From: CBFHSD01 sp965658375
GTDB taxonomy: Bacteria; Bacteroidota; Bacteroidia; Flavobacteriales_G; Salibacteraceae
Length of the DNA stretch: 10,915 bases
Assembly (NCBI GenBank): GCA_965658375.1
Contig: CBFHSD010000058.1
Location: 1 to 10,915 of the forward strand
Direction: 5' to 3'
Shown here: positions 1 through 6,788 of the stretch, piece by piece
How positions within the stretch are numbered: the stretch's first letter is position 1
Layout: the number at the start of each line of letters is the position of its first letter
Notes under the pieces: model-generated
Told to the model about the DNA's origin: nothing
Databases searched by the model: none
What the model saw: only the letters and a program-made list of their open reading frames with translations
Translations under genes and position numbers: made by a program

Positions 1-1
1 A

Positions 2-2428
2 CTTGGCGAAGTAGCCGATGTTAAGTTTCAATTCGCTGACGTTCCCAACAAAACCAAAATGGATGGCGAACAATCTGTGGTGATTGAAGTGAGCCGTAGA
101 TATGGTGAAGACCTCAAGAAAATAAGTGTTTTTCTTGAAGGCTACATGGCCGATTTCAATGCCAAGCACAACGATTTTAAGCTCACCAAAACCTTCATGT
201 TTTACGATTTGCTAAACCAGCGCATTGACATGTTGATGAACAATGGAATCATGGGCTTGGTCTTGGTGCTAATTGTACTTGGTCTTTTCTTGAATTTACG
301 CTTGTCTATTTGGGTGGCTTTTGGAATTCCATTCTCATTCTTAGGTATGTTTATTATCGGATCATTCTACGGAATGACAGTGAATATGATCTCTTTATTC
401 GGGATGATTCTGGTGGTTGGAATTTTAGTTGATGATGGAATTGTAATTGCAGAAAACATTTACAGCCATTACGAAAGAGGAAAGTCGCCATTTAGAGCCG
501 CGATAGATGGAACCCAAGAGGTAATTAGTGCCGTTTTCACTTCTGTTTTAACCACGATATTGGCATTTTCTGTACTCTTCTTTATAGAAGGCATGGAGCG
601 CATGGCCGAAATGGCTTTTGTGGTAATTGCGGCATTAGCTTTCTCACTAATAGAAGCGTTCTTGGTTTTACCTGCTCACTTATCTAGCAAAAAAGTATTG
701 AATTCTCAAGGCAAAAAGGGAGGCCTACGCTATAAAATCAATGGTTTTATAGATTGGATGCGCGACAAAGTATACGGTTCGCTTTTGGCTTTGGTCATGA
801 AATACCGCAGATTTACATTCACATTACCCTTAGTTTTTATCGTATTCATCTTTTACCTCGTGGGGAACAAAACCATACCCACTACCTTTTTCCCTTCTAT
901 CCCTTTTGACGATTTTTCTGTTGAAGTTGCTTTTTTACCAGGAGAAAGAGAAGCCTATACGCAGGCGGTTTTGGACGAAATGGAAATTGCAGTACAAGAA
1001 GTACGCACCGAATTGCGCGAGAAGTACGATCAAGACATCATCAAGTATGTCACCAATAATTTAGGGGTAACCAGAAACCTAGGAGAAAATGGATCGCATG
1101 CCGGACACTTGAATGTTTCTCTTGATGTAGAGGGAACCGATGTTTCTAGTTTTGCCGTTGCGGCCATGGTAAGGGAACGCGTTGGAGATTATCCTGAAGC
1201 GCAAAAATTCATGGTGGGTGGTTTCAACCGTTGGGGTTCTCCCGTTGAAATTGCCTTAAGCAGCAAAAACTCTACACAACTTAAAAAAGCCATCCGCTAT
1301 TTTGAAGATGAACTGAAAAAACTGCCGGAGCTGAAAGACGTAAAAACGAACAACAGTGCAGGAAAAAGGGAAGTATTGCTCAAATTAAAACCTAAGGCCT
1401 ACATGTTAGGCTTTAACACCAGCGATATTGTATCTCAAATAAGACAAGGGTTTTACGGACAAGAAGCTCAACGGCTTATTGTTGGAACCGATGAAGCACG
1501 CGTTTGGGTGCGTTACCCAGAAAAAGACCGCTTAAACTTTGGGAAACTAGAACAAATGCGAGTGAAATCGCTTACAGGTCAAGTGATTCCTATTGTCGAG
1601 TTGGTTGATTATACCATAGAAAGGGGAGAGGTAAGCATCAAGCATTACGATGGTCAAAAAGAGATAGTGATTACGGCAGATCAAACCGATCCTTACGCTT
1701 CTACTCCAGAAATTCTTGCATCCATCAAAGAAGAGATTTACCCTAAATTACTAGGAGCTTTTGCCGACATCAGTATAGACGACAATCGGGGACAGCAGAG
1801 AAGAGCAAACAAATCTGGCGGAAGCATGGGTATACTCGGCTTATTGCTCATTTTAATGATGACCCTCATCATTGCGCTGAATTTCAATTCTGTTCATCAA
1901 GCCCTGATCATCATCACCATTCTACCAGTTGGGTTCGCAAGTGCCATTATTGGTCATGGTATTGAAGGACATCCTGTATCTATTTTGTCTGTTTGGGGAA
2001 TCATTGCCTTGCTTGGTGTTTTGGTGAATGACGCAGTTGTTTTTGTAGATCAATTCAACAGAAACCTCAAAAACGGATTGCAAGTAGAAGCTGCCGTGGT
2101 AGAAGCCGGAAAATCAAGATTTAGACCCATTATCTTAACCTCTATCACCACTGTTGTAGGTCTGTATCCTTTGATTTTAGAAAAAAGTTTCCAAGCTCAA
2201 TTCTTAGTGCCCATGGCCATTTCGGTAGCCTACGGGGTGCTCTTTGGAACCTATTTCATTCTTGTTTTCTTGCCTTCACTCATTCTTGCCTTTAATGATT
2301 TTAAACGCTTGATCCAATGGGTGTGGACAGGCCGCAAACCAAGTCAAATAGAGGTTGAACCTGTACATATTTACCAGCAACACTTGAGTGAAATGCTGAA
2401 CGAACTCGAACCAGAAACCAATGATTAG
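2..2428 (+). CDS. RND-family efflux permease, 3' part (5' end outside window)
   Basis: Inner-membrane, proton-driven pump subunit of a tripartite drug/solute exporter, AcrB/HAE-1 type. The frame is open to the left edge, so the Met at 59 is internal. By comparison with AcrB about 260 N-terminal residues are missing; 808 are present. Seen here, numbering from Met59: TM2-TM6 in residues ~63-208, TM7 ~253-270, a second large periplasmic domain ~275-590, and TM8-TM12 ~590-750, then a short polar tail. TM4 carries the paired acidic residues VDDGIVIAEN (Asp codons 431-436) that match the AcrB D407/D408 proton relay. The TM10 position matching AcrB K940 is Asn (codon 2027-2029), in GVLVNDAVVF. The stop overlaps the start of the TolC-type gene, indicating one operon. 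The family call is secure; the substrate cannot be deduced. Confidence 0.95.
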   Translation, partial: LGEVADVKFQFADVPNKTKMDGEQSVVIEVSRRYGEDLKKISVFLEGYMADFNAKHNDFKLTKTFMFYDLLNQRIDMLMNNGIMGLVLVLIVLGLFLNLRLSIWVAFGIPFSFLGMFIIGSFYGMTVNMISLFGMILVVGILVDDGIVIAENIYSHYERGKSPFRAAIDGTQEVISAVFTSVLTTILAFSVLFFIEGMERMAEMAFVVIAALAFSLIEAFLVLPAHLSSKKVLNSQGKKGGLRYKINGFIDWMRDKVYGSLLALVMKYRRFTFTLPLVFIVFIFYLVGNKTIPTTFFPSIPFDDFSVEVAFLPGEREAYTQAVLDEMEIAVQEVRTELREKYDQDIIKYVTNNLGVTRNLGENGSHAGHLNVSLDVEGTDVSSFAVAAMVRERVGDYPEAQKFMVGGFNRWGSPVEIALSSKNSTQLKKAIRYFEDELKKLPELKDVKTNNSAGKREVLLKLKPKAYMLGFNTSDIVSQIRQGFYGQEAQRLIVGTDEARVWVRYPEKDRLNFGKLEQMRVKSLTGQVIPIVELVDYTIERGEVSIKHYDGQKEIVITADQTDPYASTPEILASIKEEIYPKLLGAFADISIDDNRGQQRRANKSGGSMGILGLLLILMMTLIIALNFNSVHQALIIITILPVGFASAIIGHGIEGHPVSILSVWGIIALLGVLVNDAVVFVDQFNRNLKNGLQVEAAVVEAGKSRFRPIILTSITTVVGLYPLILEKSFQAQFLVPMAISVAYGVLFGTYFILVFLPSLILAFNDFKRLIQWVWTGRKPSQIEVEPVHIYQQHLSEMLNELEPETND

Positions 2429-3731
2429 AAAGTACACCCTTGTCATAACGCTCTGTTTATTCCATTTCCAGGGGCTTATTGCTCAAAACCCTTTGAGCCT
2501 TTCAGATGCGGTTCAAATTGCGCTTGCTAATAACTTTGATATCCTCATTAGCAAGGAAGAAGTAAATATTGCTAGCAACAACAACACAGCTGGTAACGCT
2601 GGACAATTGCCAACTGTAAATGTATCTGTGAACCAGAACAACAGCCTCAACGATCAAAACAATCCTGCCTCATTCGTACAAGGACAATTCATCACCAACT
2701 CTTTGCAAGGAGGTATAGATGTGAATTGGATCTTGTTCAATGGACTTAAGATTAAGATGAATAAAGAGCGTTTAGGCTTGCTTCAGCAACAAAGTGAGGG
2801 CAATGCTGCTCTTGTGGTAGAAAACACCATACAGGCTGTTATTTTAAGTTATTACAACACCGTATTGCAGCAAGAGCGTCTTAAATTGTTTGATGAACTC
2901 AAAACCCTTTCTCGAGAAGAATACGAATACCACCGTTATAAGCAAGAGTTGGGAGCAGAAAGTTCTTTTGATGTACTTACAATTAAGAGTGCGTATTACA
3001 CAGATTCTACCAACTACCTCAACCAGCAACTGGTTTTAAGAAATGCACAAAGAGAGCTTAATTACCTCATTTCCGTTCCTACGGAAACCTCATTCAGTTT
3101 AACAGATACCATTATTCCCTCTATCGATGTGTACAACTATGAGGTGCTCAAAGAGAAAATGCAATCGAATAACACCACTTTGCGCAACCAATTCATCAAC
3201 CAAGAGATCTTAAATGCCCAAACCAGAATGGCTAAAGGAGATCTTTATCCTGTGATTTCTACCAATATTGGAACCTCAACAGGTTGGAACCGTTTTGCGG
3301 TAGAAGACATTTCTAGAGAAGGAACAAGCACAAACTACTACGCTAATTTTGCAGTTCAATACCGCTTGTATGATGGTGGCAAGTTTAGAACAGCCGTCCA
3401 AAATGCTACGATGCAGGAAGAAATTGGAAGCCTGAACATCGAAAAAATGAGCCTCTCTTTAGAAAAGGACCTTAGAAACAACTATGAAACCTACAACACG
3501 CAAATCCTTTCGCTAGGTATTGCTAGAGAAAACCTAGGGATCTCTAAAAGCAATCTTGAACTTGGTGGTGAAAAATTCAAACTCGGAAGTATCAATAGCT
3601 TCAACTATAGAGATTTACAGTTACAGTACCTGCTTGCTAATATCTCTTTATTAGAATCTGCCTACAACTTGATTCAAACACATACCGAGTTGGTTCGCAT
3701 CACTGGAGGAATTATAAATTCAGTAGAATAA
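2421..3731 (+). CDS. TolC-family outer-membrane efflux channel
   Basis: Outer-membrane and periplasmic exit duct of the tripartite pump, expected to act as a trimer with the RND permease encoded just upstream. The 436-residue length is usual for the family. Residues 1-21 form a signal peptide (MIRK, hydrophobic core, cleavage likely at LIA|QN). Two outer-membrane efflux (OEP) repeats follow, about residues 25-215 and 235-430. The first opens with LSLSDAVQIALANNFDI, typical of the family. The membrane-strand motifs appear as a GGIDVNWILFNG segment in repeat 1 and VQYRLYDGGKFR in repeat 2, flanked by long Gln/Asn/Leu-rich helices. The start ATG at 2421 overlaps the permease stop (ATGATTAG), which implies translational coupling. 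No lipobox Cys follows the signal peptide, so it is probably not a lipoprotein. Substrate unknown. Confidence 0.95.
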   Translation: MIRKYTLVITLCLFHFQGLIAQNPLSLSDAVQIALANNFDILISKEEVNIASNNNTAGNAGQLPTVNVSVNQNNSLNDQNNPASFVQGQFITNSLQGGIDVNWILFNGLKIKMNKERLGLLQQQSEGNAALVVENTIQAVILSYYNTVLQQERLKLFDELKTLSREEYEYHRYKQELGAESSFDVLTIKSAYYTDSTNYLNQQLVLRNAQRELNYLISVPTETSFSLTDTIIPSIDVYNYEVLKEKMQSNNTTLRNQFINQEILNAQTRMAKGDLYPVISTNIGTSTGWNRFAVEDISREGTSTNYYANFAVQYRLYDGGKFRTAVQNATMQEEIGSLNIEKMSLSLEKDLRNNYETYNTQILSLGIARENLGISKSNLELGGEKFKLGSINSFNYRDLQLQYLLANISLLESAYNLIQTHTELVRITGGIINSVE

Positions 3732-3957
3732 TATGAAAGGATTTTTTAAAATTGTTAATACAAAATTATATTTTCTTTTTGTATTGTATAAAAATTTATT
3801 CTTTGGCTAACTCCAAAATAGACCCTACTAAGGGTTCCATCCCCACTCGTTGAAAGAAGAATAAGCACCCTTATCATTTCTCATTCTGCTCTTAACTATT
3901 TGCTATTCAACACTTTTTGAATAATTTTATAGAGAAATCTTCCTAATTCTTCAAGAT
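3732..3957. other. Intergenic region between efflux operon and membrane-protein gene
   Basis: This 226-base AT-rich gap should hold the end of the efflux transcript and the promoter of the gene at 3958. It contains the weak hairpin at 3757-3785 and a possible 25-codon frame at 3733-3810. It also has a compact palindrome, ACCCT-ACTA-AGGGT (3822-3835), and a third copy of the same motif, ACCCTTA, at 3867-3873. I looked for the Bacteroidota promoter pattern (TTTG, then TAnnTTTG about 20 bases on). Only imperfect matches appear, such as ACTATTTG at 3895-3902, so I do not call a promoter. No Shine-Dalgarno sequence precedes the ATG at 3958, which is normal for this phylum. Confidence 0.6.
3757..3785 (+). 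terminator. Weak AT-rich hairpin after efflux operon
   Basis: Inverted repeat AATACAAAA (3757-3765) and TTTTGTATT (3777-3785) around an 11-base loop, 25 bases past the TolC-type stop. The nine-pair stem has a single C-G pair and is followed by GTATAAAAATTT rather than a clean T tract. It is the best-placed candidate for ending the efflux operon transcript, but it is thermodynamically weak and could be chance in AT-rich DNA. Confidence 0.25.
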
Positions 3958-4431
3958 ATGAGTACAAATACAACAACAATCCCCACCACAAAAGGAAAGT
4001 CACTTTGGGCATACGGAACGGCAGGAGCTGTTTACGGTCTCGGAACTGGCATTATCAACAACCTTTGGATTTTAATCTTTCCGTATGTGACTGCATACGA
4101 GATTCCAAAAATTCCAGGGCTTATTGATGTTATCTCGGTTAGTATATTCTCCTTTATAGGAATGCTCTTGGCCGGTTTCATCTACTACAGCTTTACAGCT
4201 AAGAATATGCAAACAGGTACATTGATGTACCGCATTTTTGGAGTAGTTGCTCTGCTTATTAGCTTAGCCATTCCCCTACAACCGTCTTTAGTATTTCCGC
4301 CAGAAGTGCTTGAGATTATTTCAGCAAATGAAATGGCCTTTATTACGTTTACGGTTCCCATGCATTTTATAGTTGGCATTATAGCCATTTATGGATTGCC
4401 AAAATTTGTGAATAGCAAAGTGCTTGGATAA
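3958..4431 (+). CDS. Uncharacterised four-TM membrane protein
   Basis: A 157-residue protein with no enzymatic motif that I recognise. After a short Thr-rich polar N-terminus (residues 1-15) there are four likely membrane helices at about 16-42, 56-80, 90-110 and 127-148, ending in a short KFVNSKVLG tail. The loop between helices 3 and 4 is Pro-rich (IPLQPSLVFPPE), and helix 4 contains a Met-His pair (PMHFIVG). Size and layout resemble small four-helix DUF families such as DUF6069, but I cannot confirm that from sequence alone. It appears to be a single-gene transcript: 226 bases separate it from the efflux operon, and a strong terminator follows about 22 bases after its stop. The neighbouring gene is convergent, so context says little about function. 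Coding character matches the flanking genes. Confidence 0.8.
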   Translation: MSTNTTTIPTTKGKSLWAYGTAGAVYGLGTGIINNLWILIFPYVTAYEIPKIPGLIDVISVSIFSFIGMLLAGFIYYSFTAKNMQTGTLMYRIFGVVALLISLAIPLQPSLVFPPEVLEIISANEMAFITFTVPMHFIVGIIAIYGLPKFVNSKVLG

Positions 4432-4453
4432 GCATTAAAAATAACATTCATAG

Positions 4454-4486
4454 AAACAGCTTCGAGTCAAATCGAGGCTGTTTTTG
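4454..4486 (+). terminator. Rho-independent terminator overlapping convergent gene end
   Basis: A 12-pair stem, AAACAGCTTCGA (4454-4465) with TCGAGGCTGTTT (4472-4483), has one G-U wobble and the six-base loop GTCAAA. On the + strand the T-rich run TTTTTGTTTG begins within the 3' arm, so it should terminate the four-TM gene. On the - strand the sequence after the stem is TTTCTATGAATG, a poorer U tract, so termination of the convergent pbpC transcript here would be less efficient. The pbpC stop codon (complement of 4467-4469) lies in the loop. Confidence 0.85.
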
Positions 4487-6788
4487 TTTGTACCCTTAAA
4501 TCTACCTCTTTGATGTTTCCTAAATCATCTATGATCAAAAGGGGGTAAACCCCCACTTCAACCCCTATTTCCATTGTATGAAAGCCTTTTGTTTCTCCAA
4601 GATAAGTTCCATCTAAATGCCAATAGAGTGTTGCATTCTTATCGGGGTGTGCCGCTTTCAGTACAATCATTTCCCGAGATCCATCTAGATTTTGAGGCAG
4701 GTAAATATTGCTTTGATCTTTTGGATATAAGATTTGAATCTGATTCAGATTTTCTTTGGGTTCACAGCCAGAACGGTAGGGAGGTATGCTTTTGTAAGAA
4801 GCATTCTTTCTTTTGAAATAATACTCCATCAAGCCCGGGAGAGCAAACCATTTCTGCTCATACAGTTCTTGAGTACAGCCTTTATGCACTCTGTAATTCT
4901 TAGTTTTATCAGTATAAATGCTTCTACAATACCCGCATTTTACAGTTGCTTGAGTAGAAAGGGGAACCAAAGCCTTTTGTATCTCTGGACACCGACTACC
5001 GGCTATCATGCCACTATTTGTACAGAGGTTTTCTTCTACCAATTCGTCATCTGGTCTTGAAAACCACGCCTCTTTTGGTAACCTATTGATGACTTCAAAA
5101 AGCAGAGGAGCAGCGGCTTCAATACCGCTAATTCCTGGCCTACCTTCTCCATCGGCATTACCAACCCAAACACCTACCACATAGTTACCAGAAATACCAA
5201 CAGCCCAGGCATCTCTGTATCCATAGCTGGTTCCTGTTTTCCATGCCACCTTCTCTGCACCACTAAACACGTTCCAATTGCTTACGTTGTTTGGTCTATT
5301 CACCAAGGCCATAGCTTGCAAAGTAGCCCATGATGCACCAGCAGAAACCGGCCAATTTTCATTGCCTTTTACATCTCTATGGTAGTGAATGCCATCATGT
5401 TTGCTATCAACAGGGTATACTTTTACTTGGTGCGCTAAATTTCTATATGTGCTCACCAAATCAAACAAAGTTGTTTCTGCACCTCCTAAAATCAATGATA
5501 AACCATAGCCTTTTGGATTTCTATGGATGGTTGTTAAACCAAACTCTTTTAAGCGTTGGTGGAATTTTGGAACCCCATAACGTTTTAACATGCGAACCGC
5601 AGGAATATTCAAGCTTCTAGCTAAGGCGTAATTGGCGTGAACCGCTCCCAAATAACTTTTGTTATAATTGCTTGGAGAGAAACCCCCGAAGTTTGATGGT
5701 ATATCTGGAATAATTTGAAAAGGTGTGATGGCGCCATCATCAACCATACTGGCATACAACAGAGGTTTTAAGATTGATCCACTAGAGCGTGGAGTTTCAA
5801 TCATGTCATTGGCACTACCATCTGTACCGCTTTGCTGATGACCATTTCCAACATAAGCATGAATTTCTCCTGTTTCAATATCGGTTAAAAGTACTGCAGC
5901 ATTTCTAATGTTATTTGTCCGTAGCTGAACCAAGTTGCGCTCTACAATGTCTGCCACATCTTCTTGATAGGTTTTACTCAAAGTTGTTTTCGTAATCTTT
6001 TGAGACCCTCCATCTTTTGCAATCTTATTGGTAAGGTGCGGAACAAGGTTAGGCAAACGTTGCGGTGTTATGGGAAGGTTCTCTAGTTTGCTCAAGGTAC
6101 ATGTAAGTGAATCTATGCTGCCTTCATCTCTCAAAAAATCCAATAAACGATCTCGCTTCTTGCGCAGCTCTTTTTGATTTCTACCTGGATAGATTAATCC
6201 CGGAGCATTTGGTAAAACAGCTAAGGTTGCAGACTCTGCCCACGTCAGTTGGTCTGGTGGTCGAGAAAAGTACCTCCAAGAGGCAGCTTCAAGACCCACT
6301 ACATTTCCACCAAAAGGGGCATGTGCAGCATACAGACTTAAAATTTCATCTTTTGAATAGCGCCATTCTGCTCGGGTAGCCCATGCTGTTTCAATGGCTT
6401 TTTGATAGATAGATCGGTTATCTGCCTTTCTGCTCATGCGCATGAGTTGCATGGTAATCGTGCTGGCTCCACTTACCACATCACTGGCTTTTATATTTTG
6501 TCTTAGAGCCCTAAAAACAGCAGCAAAACTCACCCCAAGATGATCGTAAAATCTTCGATCTTCAAAAGCTACAATACATGTTTTAAATTTTTCTGGAATG
6601 GTATCTCTGGGTGGAAAACGCCATTGCTCATCTCTCGCTATTCGGGCACTTAGCAATTGACCGTCTTTATCCAATACCACTGTACTGTAACCGGTATTAA
6701 AAAGTGGGTCTGGAAGACAAAAAAGCCACCAAATCACTGCGAATAGAAACAGTGAAGCAATGACCTTTTTTCTTTTATTCATTGTCAT
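4467..6788 (-). CDS. pbpC: Penicillin-binding protein 1C, bifunctional
   Basis: Membrane-anchored periplasmic peptidoglycan synthase with glycosyltransferase and transpeptidase domains, 773 residues, normal for PBP1C. An N-terminal membrane anchor spans about 8-26. The GT51 domain (~45-225) shows AFEDRRFYDHLGV with catalytic Glu76, GASTITMQL at 107-115, and the segment EWRYSKDEIL at 141-150. The transpeptidase domain (~295-570) has SILK (Ser338 nucleophile, Lys341), SLN (392-394) and KTGTS (517-521), all intact. A Cys-rich linker (589-638) leads to the PBP1C-specific C-terminal domain (BiPBP_C, ~683-767), which separates it from PBP1A/1B. The ATG at 6788 overlaps the macroglobulin gene by 14 bases. 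An alternative ATG at 6782 (ATGAATAA) gives an 8-base overlap and is equally plausible. It is co-transcribed with the macroglobulin gene, and its last codons lie in a terminator hairpin. Confidence 0.96.
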   Translation of the reverse strand: MTMNKRKKVIASLFLFAVIWWLFCLPDPLFNTGYSTVVLDKDGQLLSARIARDEQWRFPPRDTIPEKFKTCIVAFEDRRFYDHLGVSFAAVFRALRQNIKASDVVSGASTITMQLMRMSRKADNRSIYQKAIETAWATRAEWRYSKDEILSLYAAHAPFGGNVVGLEAASWRYFSRPPDQLTWAESATLAVLPNAPGLIYPGRNQKELRKKRDRLLDFLRDEGSIDSLTCTLSKLENLPITPQRLPNLVPHLTNKIAKDGGSQKITKTTLSKTYQEDVADIVERNLVQLRTNNIRNAAVLLTDIETGEIHAYVGNGHQQSGTDGSANDMIETPRSSGSILKPLLYASMVDDGAITPFQIIPDIPSNFGGFSPSNYNKSYLGAVHANYALARSLNIPAVRMLKRYGVPKFHQRLKEFGLTTIHRNPKGYGLSLILGGAETTLFDLVSTYRNLAHQVKVYPVDSKHDGIHYHRDVKGNENWPVSAGASWATLQAMALVNRPNNVSNWNVFSGAEKVAWKTGTSYGYRDAWAVGISGNYVVGVWVGNADGEGRPGISGIEAAAPLLFEVINRLPKEAWFSRPDDELVEENLCTNSGMIAGSRCPEIQKALVPLSTQATVKCGYCRSIYTDKTKNYRVHKGCTQELYEQKWFALPGLMEYYFKRKNASYKSIPPYRSGCEPKENLNQIQILYPKDQSNIYLPQNLDGSREMIVLKAAHPDKNATLYWHLDGTYLGETKGFHTMEIGVEVGVYPLLIIDDLGNIKEVDLRVQTKTASI

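Noticed and set aside
59..61. ATG at 59 as the start of the RND permease
   Set aside because: Nineteen in-frame residues precede it without a stop, and the family needs about 260 more N-terminal residues, so the gene begins outside the window.
2844..3029. 61-codon - strand frame inside the TolC-type gene
   Set aside because: It is antisense to a well-supported gene, and its hydrophobic look follows from the complement of Gln/Asn/Leu codons.
3811..3840. Possible - strand promoter-like element (TATTTTGG, reverse complement of 3812-3819)
   Set aside because: An imperfect match to TAnnTTTG with no gene on the - strand downstream of it; the nearest is the antisense of the TolC-type gene.
4185..4388. 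67-codon - strand frame inside the four-TM gene
   Set aside because: Antisense shadow; the + strand frame has coherent membrane helices and a well-placed terminator.
4574..6379. Several + strand open frames (4574-4816, 4734-5060, 5330-5620, 6107-6379)
   Set aside because: All lie antisense within pbpC, whose motifs are intact throughout. Their translations look like low-quality antisense products with no domain or signal.
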